Shown here: piece after piece, positions 1 to 11,067 of the stretch
How the letters are laid out: every line of letters begins with the position of its first letter
Numbering within the stretch: position 1 is the stretch's first letter
NCBI GenBank assembly: GCA_012861695.1
Contig: JAAOOA010000060.1
Span: 6,174,683-6,238,682, forward strand
DNA from: Trematomus loennbergii
Taxonomy: Eukaryota; Chordata; Actinopteri; Perciformes; Nototheniidae
Direction: 5' to 3'
DNA: 64,000 nucleotides
Translations under genes and position numbers: made by a program
The notes under the pieces: model-generated
The model's input: only the letters and a program-made list of their open reading frames with translations
Database searches by the model: none
What the model was told of the DNA's origin: nothing

Positions 1-584
1 CATACAACTTTCTTCATTTATATATATTTATCATTTTATTTGTATTTATCGTAATTTTCATTCAGGCTGACCATTTTTGAGCATTCGGTTTAACAGCCTA
101 CTGTAACAAGTTATTGTAATTCTTCCTGAAAAAAATAGGACAATTCATTGTTTAATTAAAACACCATGATCATATCCTGGATTATGAATTCAATATTCAG
201 GATATCAATAAATGTAGAAGTTGATAACTAAATGATTAATATAAAGGCATTCTGCCGGTAGAACAGGTCCACTAATGCAGGACACAGTACAGAGAGCAGG
301 GTTTTATTAATGAGCAGGTGTGTGTGAAACAGGTAACACACTGCTGCCGCTCTGGCAGTGATAACTGTGTTCCTTTTATTGGTAGTAGAACAGTCTGCAA
401 ACCGAGACTAGTCAAAACTCTCTGCAGTGACTGACAGACGATCCAGATGCATCAGCTGTCGCTGTCATCACAATCGGATGTCGCTTAACATGACGCTCCA
501 AGATAAGGACGTCCCATTGCTCTTAAAATAAATGTATTTTTGCCCTCTCCCTTTGCGTGGTTTCCTTGTTGAAAAGACGCAGGG
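1..584. other. No recognised feature
   Basis: AT-rich single-copy-looking sequence. I see no long reading frame, RNA gene or terminal repeat that I can support. Confidence 0.5.
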
Positions 585-885
585 ATGCAAGTTAATCGAC
601 TTGGCCTGTACCCCGGGTGTAGTTCAGTCTGTTGCGGTTCCTGGTTTCCTGTCTCTGTCCTATGTTGGATTTTCCTCATTCAACCCCTGTGTTCTATAAG
701 TCTTCCTGGTTTGTTCCCCATTTTGTTTTGCTGCCATGCTTTTTTACCTTGTCTGTTCTTCAGTGTTTAGTTTTTTTTTATACCAGCTGGAATTTAATAA
801 AGCTTCCATTTGGTTTGAAACTGTTATACCTGCCTCCCATCTTCCATTGTGCATTTGTGTCCTGATTTCCTTCCCCCGTGACAAT
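585..885 (+). repeat. Possible solo-LTR-like 3' end, copy 1
   Basis: The segment carries a poly(A) signal AATAAA at 796-801 followed by a C/T-rich tail (AATAAAGCTT, then GTTATACCTGCCTCC). The same arrangement recurs at 30120-30484, so this is a dispersed repeat. The layout resembles the R-U5 end of fish LTR retrotransposons, but I see no primer-binding site, polypurine tract or matching second LTR. Assignment to an LTR element is inference; the pairing of the two copies is directly visible. The overlapping short reading frames here have no recognisable domain. Confidence 0.4.
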
Positions 886-984
886 TGTGGGATGCCATTT
901 TAGCAGTTGGATACATCGCTTCTGTAGTTTGCAATACAAGTTAATTACACAATGAAACAGACAACTTGTTTGGATAGGAGTCTG

Positions 985-1446
985 TAGTTATTTCTTGCCT
1001 TCACACAACGTAGCTTTACGGAGCAAACACGGAAAATAGTCTTACCTTTGCTGATTTTCTGATCAAAAGTTGTGTTCAATGGCATTAAAACGATAACAAT
1101 GCTGCTGAAGGTTAATCCATAGGTTAACCCAATGTGTCTGTGTCACTTTGAAATGATTACTGATAATCCATCCTTCCATTTTTGTCAAAAACGGATATTT
1201 CATATTAGCTGCTATTAGAGCTACAACCCAGCTTCCGGTTTTGGGCATTCTGGCTACACATCACTCATTCACCAATGGGTAATGTTTAGATGGATTTTAG
1301 GAACTTCCCCTCAATTCTATTGGCTCTAACGGTTAAAAAGAGGTGTCAATCATCAAAATCGACAGAGGGGGGCCAGAGATATGGAAAATGGGAATGTCAT
1401 TTTCGAGCCTGAGACCTGAAAAACAGGCTCGGCATTAACAGGTTAA
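985..1446 (-). mobile_element. piggyBac-like non-autonomous element, truncated copy (minus)
   Basis: Read on the minus strand it begins with TTAA followed by CCTGTTAATGCCGAGCCTG, matching the ends of the copies at 1443, 9922, 21071 and 23155. It keeps the blocks around the TGATCAGAAAA motif and the CCGTTAGAGCCAATAG motif but lacks about 300 bases between the terminus and that second block. The far end fades out near 985 without a TTAA, so the copy is truncated. It shares the TTAA at 1443-1446 with the next copy, head to head. No transposase is encoded. The TTAA target and terminal CCTGTTA are as expected for piggyBac-type elements; the superfamily call is an inference. Confidence 0.7.
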
Positions 1447-2293
1447 CCTGTTAAGCCCGGAGCCTGTTTTTCAGGTATCTTCACTTCTAAAAGGGGTAAA
1501 TTAATAATCTTTTTTCTCAAAGCAATGTTAAACCTCTGAGTTGGATGTAGAAAAGTCAGAATGAATTTAGAATATTTTTATTTTAAAGTAAATTCAGATT
1601 GAACATAGTAAAACAATTTAAATTATAGAGTCCGTCCAAAAAAAAAACATTACTTATAGTGAAACCTTTTCTGGGGTCATTTGGGTGGATTTGCCATATC
1701 TGTTAAGGGCCAATAGAATCGAGACGGAAGTTCCTAAATCCACCTACACATTACCATTGAGGAATGAGAGTGATCCGAAAGCTATGTTACGCTCTGAAAA
1801 CTGAAAACTAGGTTATAGCCATAAATATGATGATGGATTATCAGTAATAATTTCAAAGGGACACAGACATTGGATTAACCTTCAGCAGCGTTTTTATCGT
1901 TTTAATGCCATTGAACACAACTTTTGATCAGAAAAACCGCAAAGGTAAGACATATTTGTCGTTTTGGCTCTGTAAAGCTACATGGTGTGTTGTCTGGGTT
2001 TGCCTTCGCTGGCCTGAGTTTTGGTCGCACAGTGATGATACTTATACCCCTAGAATCTGTGGAATCTCAGCTTTAATCTGATAATAAAGTATTTCTACCG
2101 TGAGTTCTGTGCTAAGTGCGTTAGCATTTTTTCGCTCAGGGCTAATTCAGAGGCTCGGCGTTAGACTTGTGTTTTGTTTCGGTAAAAATAGTTCATATCG
2201 TCAGTTAGCTGAGTTTCTTCCCGTTAAGTGGGTATGACACATTAATAGGTTAAATGTTAAGAAGCCCTGAGACACAGTTTCGTAACAGGTTAA
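1443..2293 (+). mobile_element. piggyBac-like non-autonomous element (plus), 851 bp
   Basis: Starts TTAA CCTGTTAAGCCCGGAGCCTG and ends CGTAACAGG TTAA, an inverted terminal repeat of about 13 bp including TTAA. Internal blocks match the copies at 985, 9922, 21071, 23155 and 51605. This copy and those at 23155 and 51605 form one subfamily (ending GAGACACAGTTTCGTAACAGG where complete); those at 9922 and 21071 form a second. No long reading frame survives. Confidence 0.8.
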
Positions 2294-3361
<1,068 letters not shown>

Positions 3362-3546
3362 ACAGGGATAACTATTGTCCTGGGTCTATTTCCATGCTAA
3401 TTTGTTGATTTAATAACATTCATAATTGGTCTTGCTCTACATATAACTGTTTGTATTTGTGGCTTTGTGCCTGTCAGTATCAAAGCTTTATTAAGACAGG
3501 CAGCGTACTCGAGGGGAACTCAAGCATGGCACAGATGTCCGAGAGT
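3362..3546 (+). repeat. Dispersed repeat pair, copy 1
   Basis: About 185 bases align with 7072-7245: shared words include TTGTCCTGGGTCTATTTCC, then ATCAAAGCTTTATTAAG, then AAGCATGGCACAGATGT. The alignment stops almost exactly where the hAT end begins at 3553. Both copies are in the same orientation and bracket 3.5 kb of mobile DNA. Identity of the repeat is unknown. Confidence 0.65.
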
Positions 3547-3552
3547 CTACAA

Positions 3553-3745
3553 CAGGGGTGGGGAACCTCCGGCCCGTATACGGTCCGCGAGACCATTTGA
3601 TACGGCCCTCGAGGTCATTTATAAACACACGCAAAACAATTATAATGAAGGAATCTAGACCGCAAAATAATTAAACAAGCGAGTGCCTGTTTTTCCTGGC
3701 CAAGGACAGGTTCCTTGAACACAAAACGAGCCTAACGTGTCATCT
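3553..3745 (+). mobile_element. hAT-type element, one end only
   Basis: Begins CAGGGGTGGGGAACCTCCGG, then CGAGACCATTTGAT and CTCGAGGTCATTTATAAACA. This is the characteristic terminal region of a common vertebrate hAT family. I find no matching inverted end downstream and no 8-bp duplication, so this is a terminal fragment. The right boundary is approximate. Confidence 0.65.
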
Positions 3746-4551
3746 CGTGGTATATGCAACACACTCTCACTCTCTAAACGTCCAGGAGCGACGCTTGGTC
3801 AGGGTCCCGTGGCGTGCAGTTGGGACGCGCCGAGGCTCCTTCAGCTTCATAAACGGACGCAAAGAGCTTTCAACTGATTGCAATGTATTCCCATCGGCGG
3901 CGGTATTTGACGCTCATGGAAGCACTGCATCCGTTTATGTCGGCGGCTGTTAAAGGCAATGTGAGCGTCCATTCCCATTGGATAACGGAGGATTTTACAC
4001 CCGGAAGTAACTATTCTCCTTACTGTCGATTGATTTTACAGTGATATCTGCACTACTCATCAACTCAAAAACACCAGATTATCCTTGTTAATTACACAAC
4101 ATTGATTGGTTTCAATTGTGTGCAATGCTTTTGTATATTTCCCCTTCGATTCGGAGAAACAAATATTTTTTCGGAGTATAGGATGGCAGAAGACACTACC
4201 TTACCCAGAATCCTCAGATATCGTTTAGGACTACACCATGTGCTTTGTTTGACAAACCCCGTGATTAGTTCTCAAGCTCTGTGATTGGATGTTGGAGTGG
4301 CAGTGCGCAAAGTTTACACCGCGTCAAACAGCACTTTGAAATGGAATGAAACCCATCGACGGCACACTATCCAAATCAAGACTCGAACGAGTCCTACTGT
4401 ATATAATGGCTATTTTGCACATCCCTTTCAAGATTTTTAAAGGTGTATTGAAATATCATATACACAACTACGGTGTAGTTATGCAATGATGACAAACTTG
4501 GGTCATAGGTTCCTCAACAAGAGATCTATCAATATGTGTTTACCTCCACCA
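3746..4551. other. No gene recognised
   Basis: A locally GC-rich patch lies at 3770-4010 and AT-rich DNA follows. No domain, terminal repeat or RNA gene could be supported. Two short plus-strand frames (3747-3953 and 4102-4284) have no recognisable content. Confidence 0.4.
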
Positions 4552-5850
4552 TTAAAGGAGAGGTGTCATGCTTTTCCGGTTATTACCCGTCCCCTTGTGT
4601 GTTATGAAGGTTTTTATGCATGTAAACGGTGTGCAGAGTCAAAACCCTAAAAGTACACCCTGTAGCGAGTAAAACTCTTAACACAGAAAATACCTCCCCA
4701 AAACGCCTCGTTGGAGATACGTCATTGTCCATTTGATTCTTCTGGGTACTGTTGGAGCAGAACACCTCTGCTACGCGCCGTTCGTTGGATGAGGCTGGAT
4801 CTCTATTAAATTAAGAAAGGAATTGAAAACACCGGAATCAAAGTTATAACAAATTATCTGAGTTTACTTCTGGTAGGAAACCAAACACATATACAAGTTA
4901 TACAGAGTACTCGAGTACTCCGGACTTTCAGATTTGTGATGCGATGCGGATAAAGATGTCAGGACCATCCACTCATCAAACAAAAAGAAATTGACTTCAG
5001 GTTTGTGATGCGATGCGGACACAGATATCAGGACCAACCAACTCACCAAACCAAAAAGCATTTTTACACTCAAAAACATCAGTATTCATATCTATTTTTG
5101 GGGCGGAGATCAGTCGACTCTTCCTTCCCATTTTCCTCCCAAGCGAATCAGAGTTCCGTGAGGAGGAGCTGTGTAAGCTGATCACCTCCCCCAAGTGTCC
5201 TGACTGGCTGGATTCGCTTCTGGCCGGGTTCAATAGTTCTCTCCAGGACTTGAAATTCCAAAGTCCCCTAAGGTCAAAAGTCAACCTCTATCTTCGATTC
5301 GAATCTTAACTCTATTCCTTTCCATGGGGTTTTTTCACATAAACTATCCTCCTTCAGACATTTAAACTTTTCCTCACCTATTTAACGACTTAAAAACAAC
5401 ATCTGGCTTTTATGGGTGTAACAGGCAAGGTTGGTGTGTGACACACAGAATCTCTGAGTTTGAAAGTGAGAATAACATTCCTATTCTAAGTGATTTATCA
5501 AAACCCGTTGTGTTTACCTAAAACAGTTCAAACAATACATGTTTACTTCAATACAGTGTAGAATCATATCTTTTTACTTCAGTACGGGATTACATCATCC
5601 CGTACCCAGAAGAATCAACGGAACGAAATGGACCAATCCGTGGAGCCGTTACGTTACGTCGGCGGAGCCGTTACGTTAAGCCCCCGCTGATTCGTCCAAA
5701 TTGACCAATCCACGGACTTCCTCACACACAGGCAGCTCTGCTGATTTCTCCTCCCTGGCTGCAGGCTGATAACAGACAGTTGGGATCGCGGCGAAATTCT
5801 CTCTGCAGACCCATTCTCACAGCGTTTATCAACCTTTTTCTTACTCAATA
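4552..5850. mobile_element. TTAA element copy with a long insertion in its palindrome
   Basis: Left end: TTAA followed by AGGAGAGGTGTCATGCTTTT. From there to about 4749 it matches 14006-14200 closely. At 14193-14228 the related copy has an unbroken palindrome; here the two palindrome arms (GATTCTTCTGGGTAC near 4749 and GTACCCAGAAGAATC starting near 5598) are about 850 bases apart. The shared sequence then resumes with GAACGAAATGGACCAATCC. The right terminus is not visible; the 5851-6975 LINE fragment abuts it. The inserted segment contains a short tandem repeat and no recognised gene. Confidence 0.55.
4926..5060 (+). repeat. Two-unit tandem repeat, period 69
   Basis: Each unit carries TTTGTGATGCGATGCGGA, then TCAGGACCA, then TCAAAC or CCAAAC. 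The units have diverged by several substitutions. They give overlapping open frames on both strands (4864-5079, 4997-5284 and 5013-5309), none with recognisable content. Confidence 0.8.
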
Positions 5851-6975
5851 TCAAGCCACACTTATTGTTTTTAATTCGGCTGTGAGTTTGTGTGTGCTCA
5901 GGATGAGTTTGGCTGTATCGCCACTCCTAAACGCCTCCTCCTTTTGCAATCTTAGCTGTTTCAGTTTTGGTGTGAACCAGGGCTTGTTGTTGTTGAAACT
6001 CACCCTGGTGCGTGTTGGTACACAGCTGTCCTCGCAGAAGCTGATGTATGACGTCACAGCCTCTGCATATTCATCCAGACTTTGCGTTGCAGTCCTAAAC
6101 ATGTCCCAGTCAGTACAGTCCAAACACGTCTGAAGTTCCTCCATAGCTTTCCTGCTCCACTGCCTAAATGTCCTCACTACAGGTTTACACAGCTTGAGTT
6201 TCTGCCTGTATGCTGGAATCAGGTGAACCATGGTGTGGTCAGAGTGGCCCAATGCAGCGGATAAGTCCTCTCCACACACAGTATCTGGTCGGCGAGTGTG
6301 CGCTGTGCCTCCTGCACGTTCGCATGCGGTGGGATGTACACACCGACCAGTATGAATGAGGAGAACTCTCGGGGGGAATAAAAGGGTTTGCAGTTGATGA
6401 TAAGAGTTTCCAGAGTGGGAGAACAGTGTTGCAGAATCACTGTCACATCGTTGCACCAGCCAATGTTTGTGTAAAAACATATTCCTCCACCTTTTGATTT
6501 GCCAGAGAGCTCCGTGTCACGATCCGCTCTGAACAGCTGGAAGCCTGCCAGCTGTAGCGCCAAGTCAGGAATCGATCCACACAGCCAGGTCTCAGTGAAG
6601 CACAAAACACAAGATGAAGAAAAGTCTCTGTTTCTACTAACCAGTAGCTGAAGCTCGTCCAGTTTATTGCTTATGGAACGCACGTTGGAGAGAAATATTC
6701 CGGGTAGTGTCCCAGCCCGTTTCCCTCTCCTGTGGCGTTTGAGTGCTCGAATGCAGGTGAGGGTACCTTTTACGAGAATGTCCAGTAATTCCACGGAAGA
6801 ACAGAGAAAAGTGGGAAAGTAATCCGCTGAAGTTGTTTCTCTAATGTTTAGGAGCTCTTCCCTGGTGAAAGAGTTCGGTGTACAGTATGTAAACACTGAA
6901 TTAACGCACAAAACAAGACAAAACAGAGCGCAACAAAACATCGAAGCAGCCATCCGCGGCGCCATCTTTCTTTTT
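5851..6975 (-). pseudogene. Non-LTR retrotransposon endonuclease region, 3'-truncated
   Basis: This is the start of a LINE ORF2, which would encode an apurinic-type endonuclease that nicks the target for reverse transcription. On the minus strand the frame opening at 6965 gives MAPRMAAS, then the endonuclease signatures SNVRSISNKLDEL, LCFTETWLCG and GVYIPPHANV. A second frame (6480 to 5851) continues with [18 protein letters not shown] and [10 protein letters not shown]. The frame change near 6270 coincides with loss of the segment that should hold the catalytic GDFN motif, so there is an internal deletion. The reverse transcriptase is absent: the homology stops at about 5851. The upstream AAGATGGCGCCGCGGATGG is typical of a LINE 5' end. 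Truncation at the 3' rather than the 5' end suggests a later deletion. Clade (CR1/Rex-like) is tentative. Confidence 0.8.
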
Positions 6976-7071
6976 TTCTTGAATGGAAACTTGGCATTTC
7001 AATTATAAATTTAAGTTTTGTCCTGGGGGAAAAACACTGCTTTAGTCAGTCACAAATATATGGTAAGCCAA

Positions 7072-7245
7072 TAAGGGTAACAATTGTCCTAGGTCTATTT
7101 CCTTGCTAATTGTTCACTTAAAAAACATTCAGTATTATACTTGCTCTCCGTACAGCTGATAGTACTTGTCCCTGTTGTTTGCCATATCAAAGCTTTGTTA
7201 AGCCAGAGAGCGTTCTTAGAGTGAACTCAAAGCATGGCACAGATG
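7072..7245 (+). repeat. Dispersed repeat pair, copy 2
   Basis: Partner of 3362-3546, same orientation, with several substitutions and small gaps. Similarity ends at ACAGATGTC before a GC-rich stretch at 7246-7440 that has no counterpart at the other copy. Confidence 0.65.
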
Positions 7246-7852
7246 TCTGGCCCCCCGCAGAGAGGGCAATCGCTCTCTCCGTGTTCGGTTCCATCTGGAC
7301 ACGGAGCGCCGTGAGCGGGCGGCAGAAAAACAAGCTGAGTTGGAGTGAGGAGCCGGCGGAGTGTCTTGTCGGCCCAGTTCAAATGGGAGTAATGAGACAG
7401 CAACTTTGAAGAGCAGAGAGCACGAGAGATAGACGAGGAGAAAAAGAGATCCGCATTTGGGGCCCCTTTCTTAATGGGTCGTGCAGTTCGCCTTTGTTAT
7501 CAGATGCTGTTTGTTTTAGTCTTTGTCTTGTGGAAAAAACTAACGCTGGCAACCACTAAACTCTCTACTAATGCGCTGATTAGACTTCAACATGGCTGAG
7601 TAACTTGTGTTTTTTTTGTCTCCACAGGCTGTTGTGTGTATGCATTTCTTTCGAACTATCCCTTTAGGATGTGGATCGGATCCAGCATGAAGACTGTAAA
7701 CATCATCATCAATTCATGTGCTCTGTCTTCATGACATTGGCCCTCCGATATGTTGTTTTCTTTATTTGATTCACTTTAATCCTCAGAGATGTGCTCATAA
7801 CGGCACACTATTACAAGAAGGCATATAAATCACTGTTTGTCAGAACTACCTA
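7246..7852. other. No gene recognised
   Basis: A GC-rich patch (7246-7440) and AT-rich DNA. The short plus frame 7179-7409 has no recognisable domain. Confidence 0.4.
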
Positions 7853-8630
7853 ATACAAACCCCAATCCCAATGAGCTTGGGACGTTGTTTAACAAGTAAA
7901 TAATCATGTTCGACCTATATTCAATTTAATACACTACAAAGACAAGATATTTAATGTTCAAACTGATAAACGTTATGTTTTTTTGCAAATATTGACTCGT
8001 TTTGAATTTGATGCCTACAAATCGTTCCAAAAAAGCTGGGACGGGCAACAAAAGACTGGGAAAGTTGAGGAATGCTCAAACAACACCTGTTTGTCCTTTG
8101 GTGAACAGGTACATTTGAAAAAGGTAAGTGTAATGATTGGGTGAAAAAGAAGCATCCCCAAAAAGCTCAGTCGTCCACAAGCAAGGATGGGGCGAGGTTC
8201 CCCACTTTGTGAACAAACTGCGTGAGCAAATAGTCCAACAGTTTAAGAACAACGTTTAATCAACATACAATTTCCCGATGTTGAATGCCTTATTGATCCC
8301 TCAGGCGGCACTGCATTAAAAACCAACATAATTCTGTAAAGGATATTACCGCGTGGGCTCAGGAACATTTCAGAGTTAACACAGTTTGTCACTACATCTA
8401 CAAGTGCAAGTTAAAACTCTACCAAGCAAAACCAAAGCCATATATCGGCAACACCCAGAAACACGGCCGGCTTCTCTGGGCCGAGCTCATCTGAGATGGA
8501 CTGATGCAAAGGGGAAAAGTGTGCTGTGGTCTGATGAGTCAACATTTCAAATTGCTTTTGGAAATCATGGACGTGTCCTAAAAAGGAAAAGGACCATTCA
8601 GGTTGCATACAACCTTAAGGCCACAATACA
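7853..8630 (+). pseudogene. Degenerate Tc1-like transposon with transposase remnant
   Basis: The left end is TA followed by CAAACCCCAATCCCAATGAG and CTTGGGACGTTG, as in fish Tc1-type inverted repeats. Downstream, a frame covering 8386-8625 keeps RRLLW-like codons and then RAHLRWTDAKGKSVLWSDES and TFQIAFGNHG. The WSDES block holds the first catalytic aspartate of Tc1-type DDE transposases. The helix-turn-helix region is shredded by stops and the second aspartate and the glutamate are missing, because similarity ends near 8630. No right inverted repeat is visible. The element is therefore inactive and 3'-truncated. The 157-residue frame at 8386-8859 mixes this remnant with unrelated downstream DNA and is not a gene in its own right. 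Confidence 0.75.
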
Positions 8631-8865
8631 CTGTGCATTAGGAGCAAGTGTGCATGTCACACACTGTAACAGATTGCACCATATAATCTTTTATACTCAT
8701 CTGACAAACGATACAATATTAGATTTGAGGCATGTGAGATTGTGTGATCAATTGCACGTCGTCCATCTCATGCTTTGTAAATGTCCCACAAACTTCTTGA
8801 TTTCTCCTTTCAAAAACTTTACAAAAGTGTCCATTATGACGTTGGATGGGGTGTTGTAACCAGTG

Positions 8866-8970
8866 TCGGGTGTAAGGCGTTACTGTAATCACATTACATT
8901 TTCGGTAACGGAGTAATGTAACGTGTTACTGTTATAAATGTAGTAATCACACTACAGTTACTAACATTGC
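8866..8970 (+). repeat. GTAACG-rich miniature element fragment
   Basis: Begins CAGTGTCGGGTGTAAGGCGT and continues with repeated GTTACTGTAATC/GTAACGGAGTAATG words. It resembles the ends of fish elements of the TAACG type (a relative lies at 26431-27393). Boundaries are approximate and no target duplication is evident. Confidence 0.45.
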
Positions 8971-9180
8971 ACGAAAAAAGGACTAGATTCTCCCTAGCAG
9001 ATTCTCCAGCGGCTCCTGGACATTAACTTATCACTGGGACAGTTATTCTTCGTAAATAGATGGAGGGTTTCAGCCATATTTCAATATTTTTACGACGACC
9101 TCAGTCTTACAGTAGCGTGGCCTAGCAACAGCTAAAGCCTGGTACTGCATGCTATTTAGCTTAAGCTAGTTAGCAGCAAA

Positions 9181-9678
9181 ATGCCTCCGTTCTCTACAGA
9201 TGACTTCCACAAACTTCTACAGAAGATGGCCGTGTTGGAAATGAAAATGCAACGGTTGGAAGTTAACGTGGAAGTGAATGGACTAGGTTGGAATGACACC
9301 ACTTTACCAGTGTTGCAAAAGAATGGACAAAGACATGCTAACTCACAGCTAGTTAGCAGCTACAAGGATTCCAAGGAACAGGAGGGCTGTGTACCGGGTA
9401 ATAAATCTACAAGTGGTAGTCCTCCCTGGAACTCTCTGGGTGCAAAACCTAAGAGTAAATCATTTCCATGGGATTTGGGAGGACGAATAACAGGCAGAGC
9501 CCAGCGCTCTGAAATCTGTGATGCGACCGGCTGGCCTGCATTGTTATCACCCAGGAAGAGCGCCTCTTCAAACCCTATTCATACTAGGAAACAGCCATGG
9601 ACAGCTGCTAAAGGGAGAACTACAAACAATCCTCCTAAACCACCAAGTGTGCCAATCCAGAACAATATGCTCCGCTGA
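9181..9678 (+). CDS. LINE ORF1-like reading frame (probable fragment)
   Basis: A 165-codon open frame starts MPPFSTDDFHKLLQKMAVLE and has a short heptad-like helix (residues about 8-32: LLQKMAVLEMKMQRLEV) that could form a coiled coil. It is followed by a basic, proline- and serine-rich region (PWNSLGAKPKSK, ATGWPALLSPRKSAS). This layout resembles the ORF1 of CR1/L2-type LINEs, an RNA-binding partner of ORF2. Upstream DNA (GCTAGTTAGCAGCAAA before the ATG) would be the 5' UTR. The frame ends at 9678, and 57 bases later the 3' tail of another LINE begins at 9736, so no ORF2 follows. Probably a truncated non-LTR fragment; the assignment rests on composition and layout, not on a diagnostic motif. 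Confidence 0.45.
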   Translation: MPPFSTDDFHKLLQKMAVLEMKMQRLEVNVEVNGLGWNDTTLPVLQKNGQRHANSQLVSSYKDSKEQEGCVPGNKSTSGSPPWNSLGAKPKSKSFPWDLGGRITGRAQRSEICDATGWPALLSPRKSASSNPIHTRKQPWTAAKGRTTNNPPKPPSVPIQNNMLR

Positions 9679-9921
9679 CCCAGAACCGGAGATCTCTTTC
9701 TGATGACCTGGATAACCTGTACTCTTCACACAGCAGGATAAGTAAGTAAGTAAAGTTTATAAAGCGCTTTTCACAGACAAAGTCAAAGTGCTTGACAAAA
9801 CAATAAGACATCAACATAGGAGACGTACGATGATCAATGAACACACAAGCCACATGTTAAGAAGTCATAAAAGCACCAGAACATAATTAAGACACAATAA
9901 AACAAAACTTACAAACAACAT

Positions 9922-11067
9922 TTAACCTGTTACGCACCGCCCCCCCCGGTACCGGGCGGATAAACGCGTAATTTGCAGGAAACAACGTCTAAGGAATCTT
10001 AATATTTAATAAACTATGAATGTTTTATATCCATGTACGGGAAGAAACTCAGCTAACTGATCTTTTAATTTTTTTTCTCAGCCTCTGAATTAGCCACGAG
10101 CGAAAAAATGTAACCTATCACTGCACCTAAACTCACTCATAACTCCCTTATTACTTATCCTAGATGCACAGCCAACCAACCCAACCCCATGTCCTGGAGA
10201 CACAGAATATGGGGGTGCCCACCTCAACACTCAGTGATAAACATTTGCGACGCTATAAACGAAAACGTACATCAAAACATGTGGCGCTAGGTAGCTACAA
10301 ACGCTAACATGGCTTACCTTGGTCAAAACTGGTCTTCAATGGCATTAAAACGATAAAAAACGATGCTGCAGTTAATCCATAGGTTAATCTAATGTGTCTG
10401 TGTCCTCTTTGAAATGATTTCTGATAATCCATAAGCAATAAAACTGCTTTTTCGTTTCCAAATGTCAGAGCGAGAGATCGCTTCACTCTGGTGCAAACCT
10501 GCATGCGGGAAGCCCCCACCGTTTGTTTTCACAACGAGTGTGTGTGGGGGCCTGCCCCTTCGATTCTATTGGCTCTAACGGTCAGAAAGAGGTGTCAACA
10601 ATCAAAATCGACCAAGGGGGGCCAGAGATATGAACAAAAAAACATTTTCACCCAAATCACCTCAGAGGTGGAGTGGTTTTGGCTAAACCTCTCTAAAAAG
10701 CTCAAATGTCACTTGTTTTGCATCAATCTTGATACAGGGTACTTCATATATGTTGCACTTCGGATTCCTAAAGCTTTTAGTCTACTAACCCATCATCCAA
10801 GGGTAGTTTTCACTATAAGTAAAAAAGAATATTTGGACGGACACTATAATTTACAGTTTTTTACTATGTAAAATCTGAATTTTCTTTAAAATAAAAACAT
10901 CTATATTGATTCTGACTTTTCTACATCCAACTCACAGGTTTATCATTACTTTGATTAAAAAGATTATTAATTTAACCCTTTTAGAAGGGAAGATATGGTC
11001 ATTTGTTCTGGGAATGGCATTTTCGAGCCTGAGACCTGAAAAACAGGCTCAGAGCTTAACAGGTTAA
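9922..11067 (-). mobile_element. piggyBac-like non-autonomous element, 1146 bp with TTAA flanks
   Basis: Left edge on plus: TTAA CCTGTTACGCACCGCC; right edge: GAGCTTAACAGG TTAA. The TTAA pair is the target duplication. It aligns in inverted orientation along its whole length with 21071-22239 and belongs to the same subfamily (terminal GGTGCGTAACAGG, internal CCATGTACGGGAAGAAACTC). It sits inside the 3' UTR of the minus-strand LINE, so it inserted after that LINE. Confidence 0.88.
10491..10871 (+). CDS. Open frame conserved between two piggyBac-like copies
   Basis: A 126-codon frame within the element at 9922-11067. The partner copy at 21268-21636 keeps a 122-codon version with the same end (KKEYLDGHYNLQFFTM) and the shared block WFWLNLSKK. 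Other family copies in the window (1443, 23155, 51605) have it broken by indels. No domain is recognised and it does not resemble a piggyBac DDD transposase. It could be a chance frame preserved because the two copies are recent relatives. Annotated only because it is open in both intact copies. Confidence 0.2.
   Translation: MQTCMREAPTVCFHNECVWGPAPSILLALTVRKRCQQSKSTKGGQRYEQKNIFTQITSEVEWFWLNLSKKLKCHLFCINLDTGYFIYVALRIPKAFSLLTHHPRVVFTISKKEYLDGHYNLQFFTM

Noticed and set aside
4997..5309. Overlapping 95- and 98-codon frames on opposite strands
   Set aside because: Arise partly from a two-unit tandem repeat inside a transposon insertion; complementary-frame artefact.
8386..8859. 157-codon frame as an intact gene
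   Set aside because: Only the first half matches Tc1 transposase and it lacks two of three catalytic residues; the rest is unrelated DNA.
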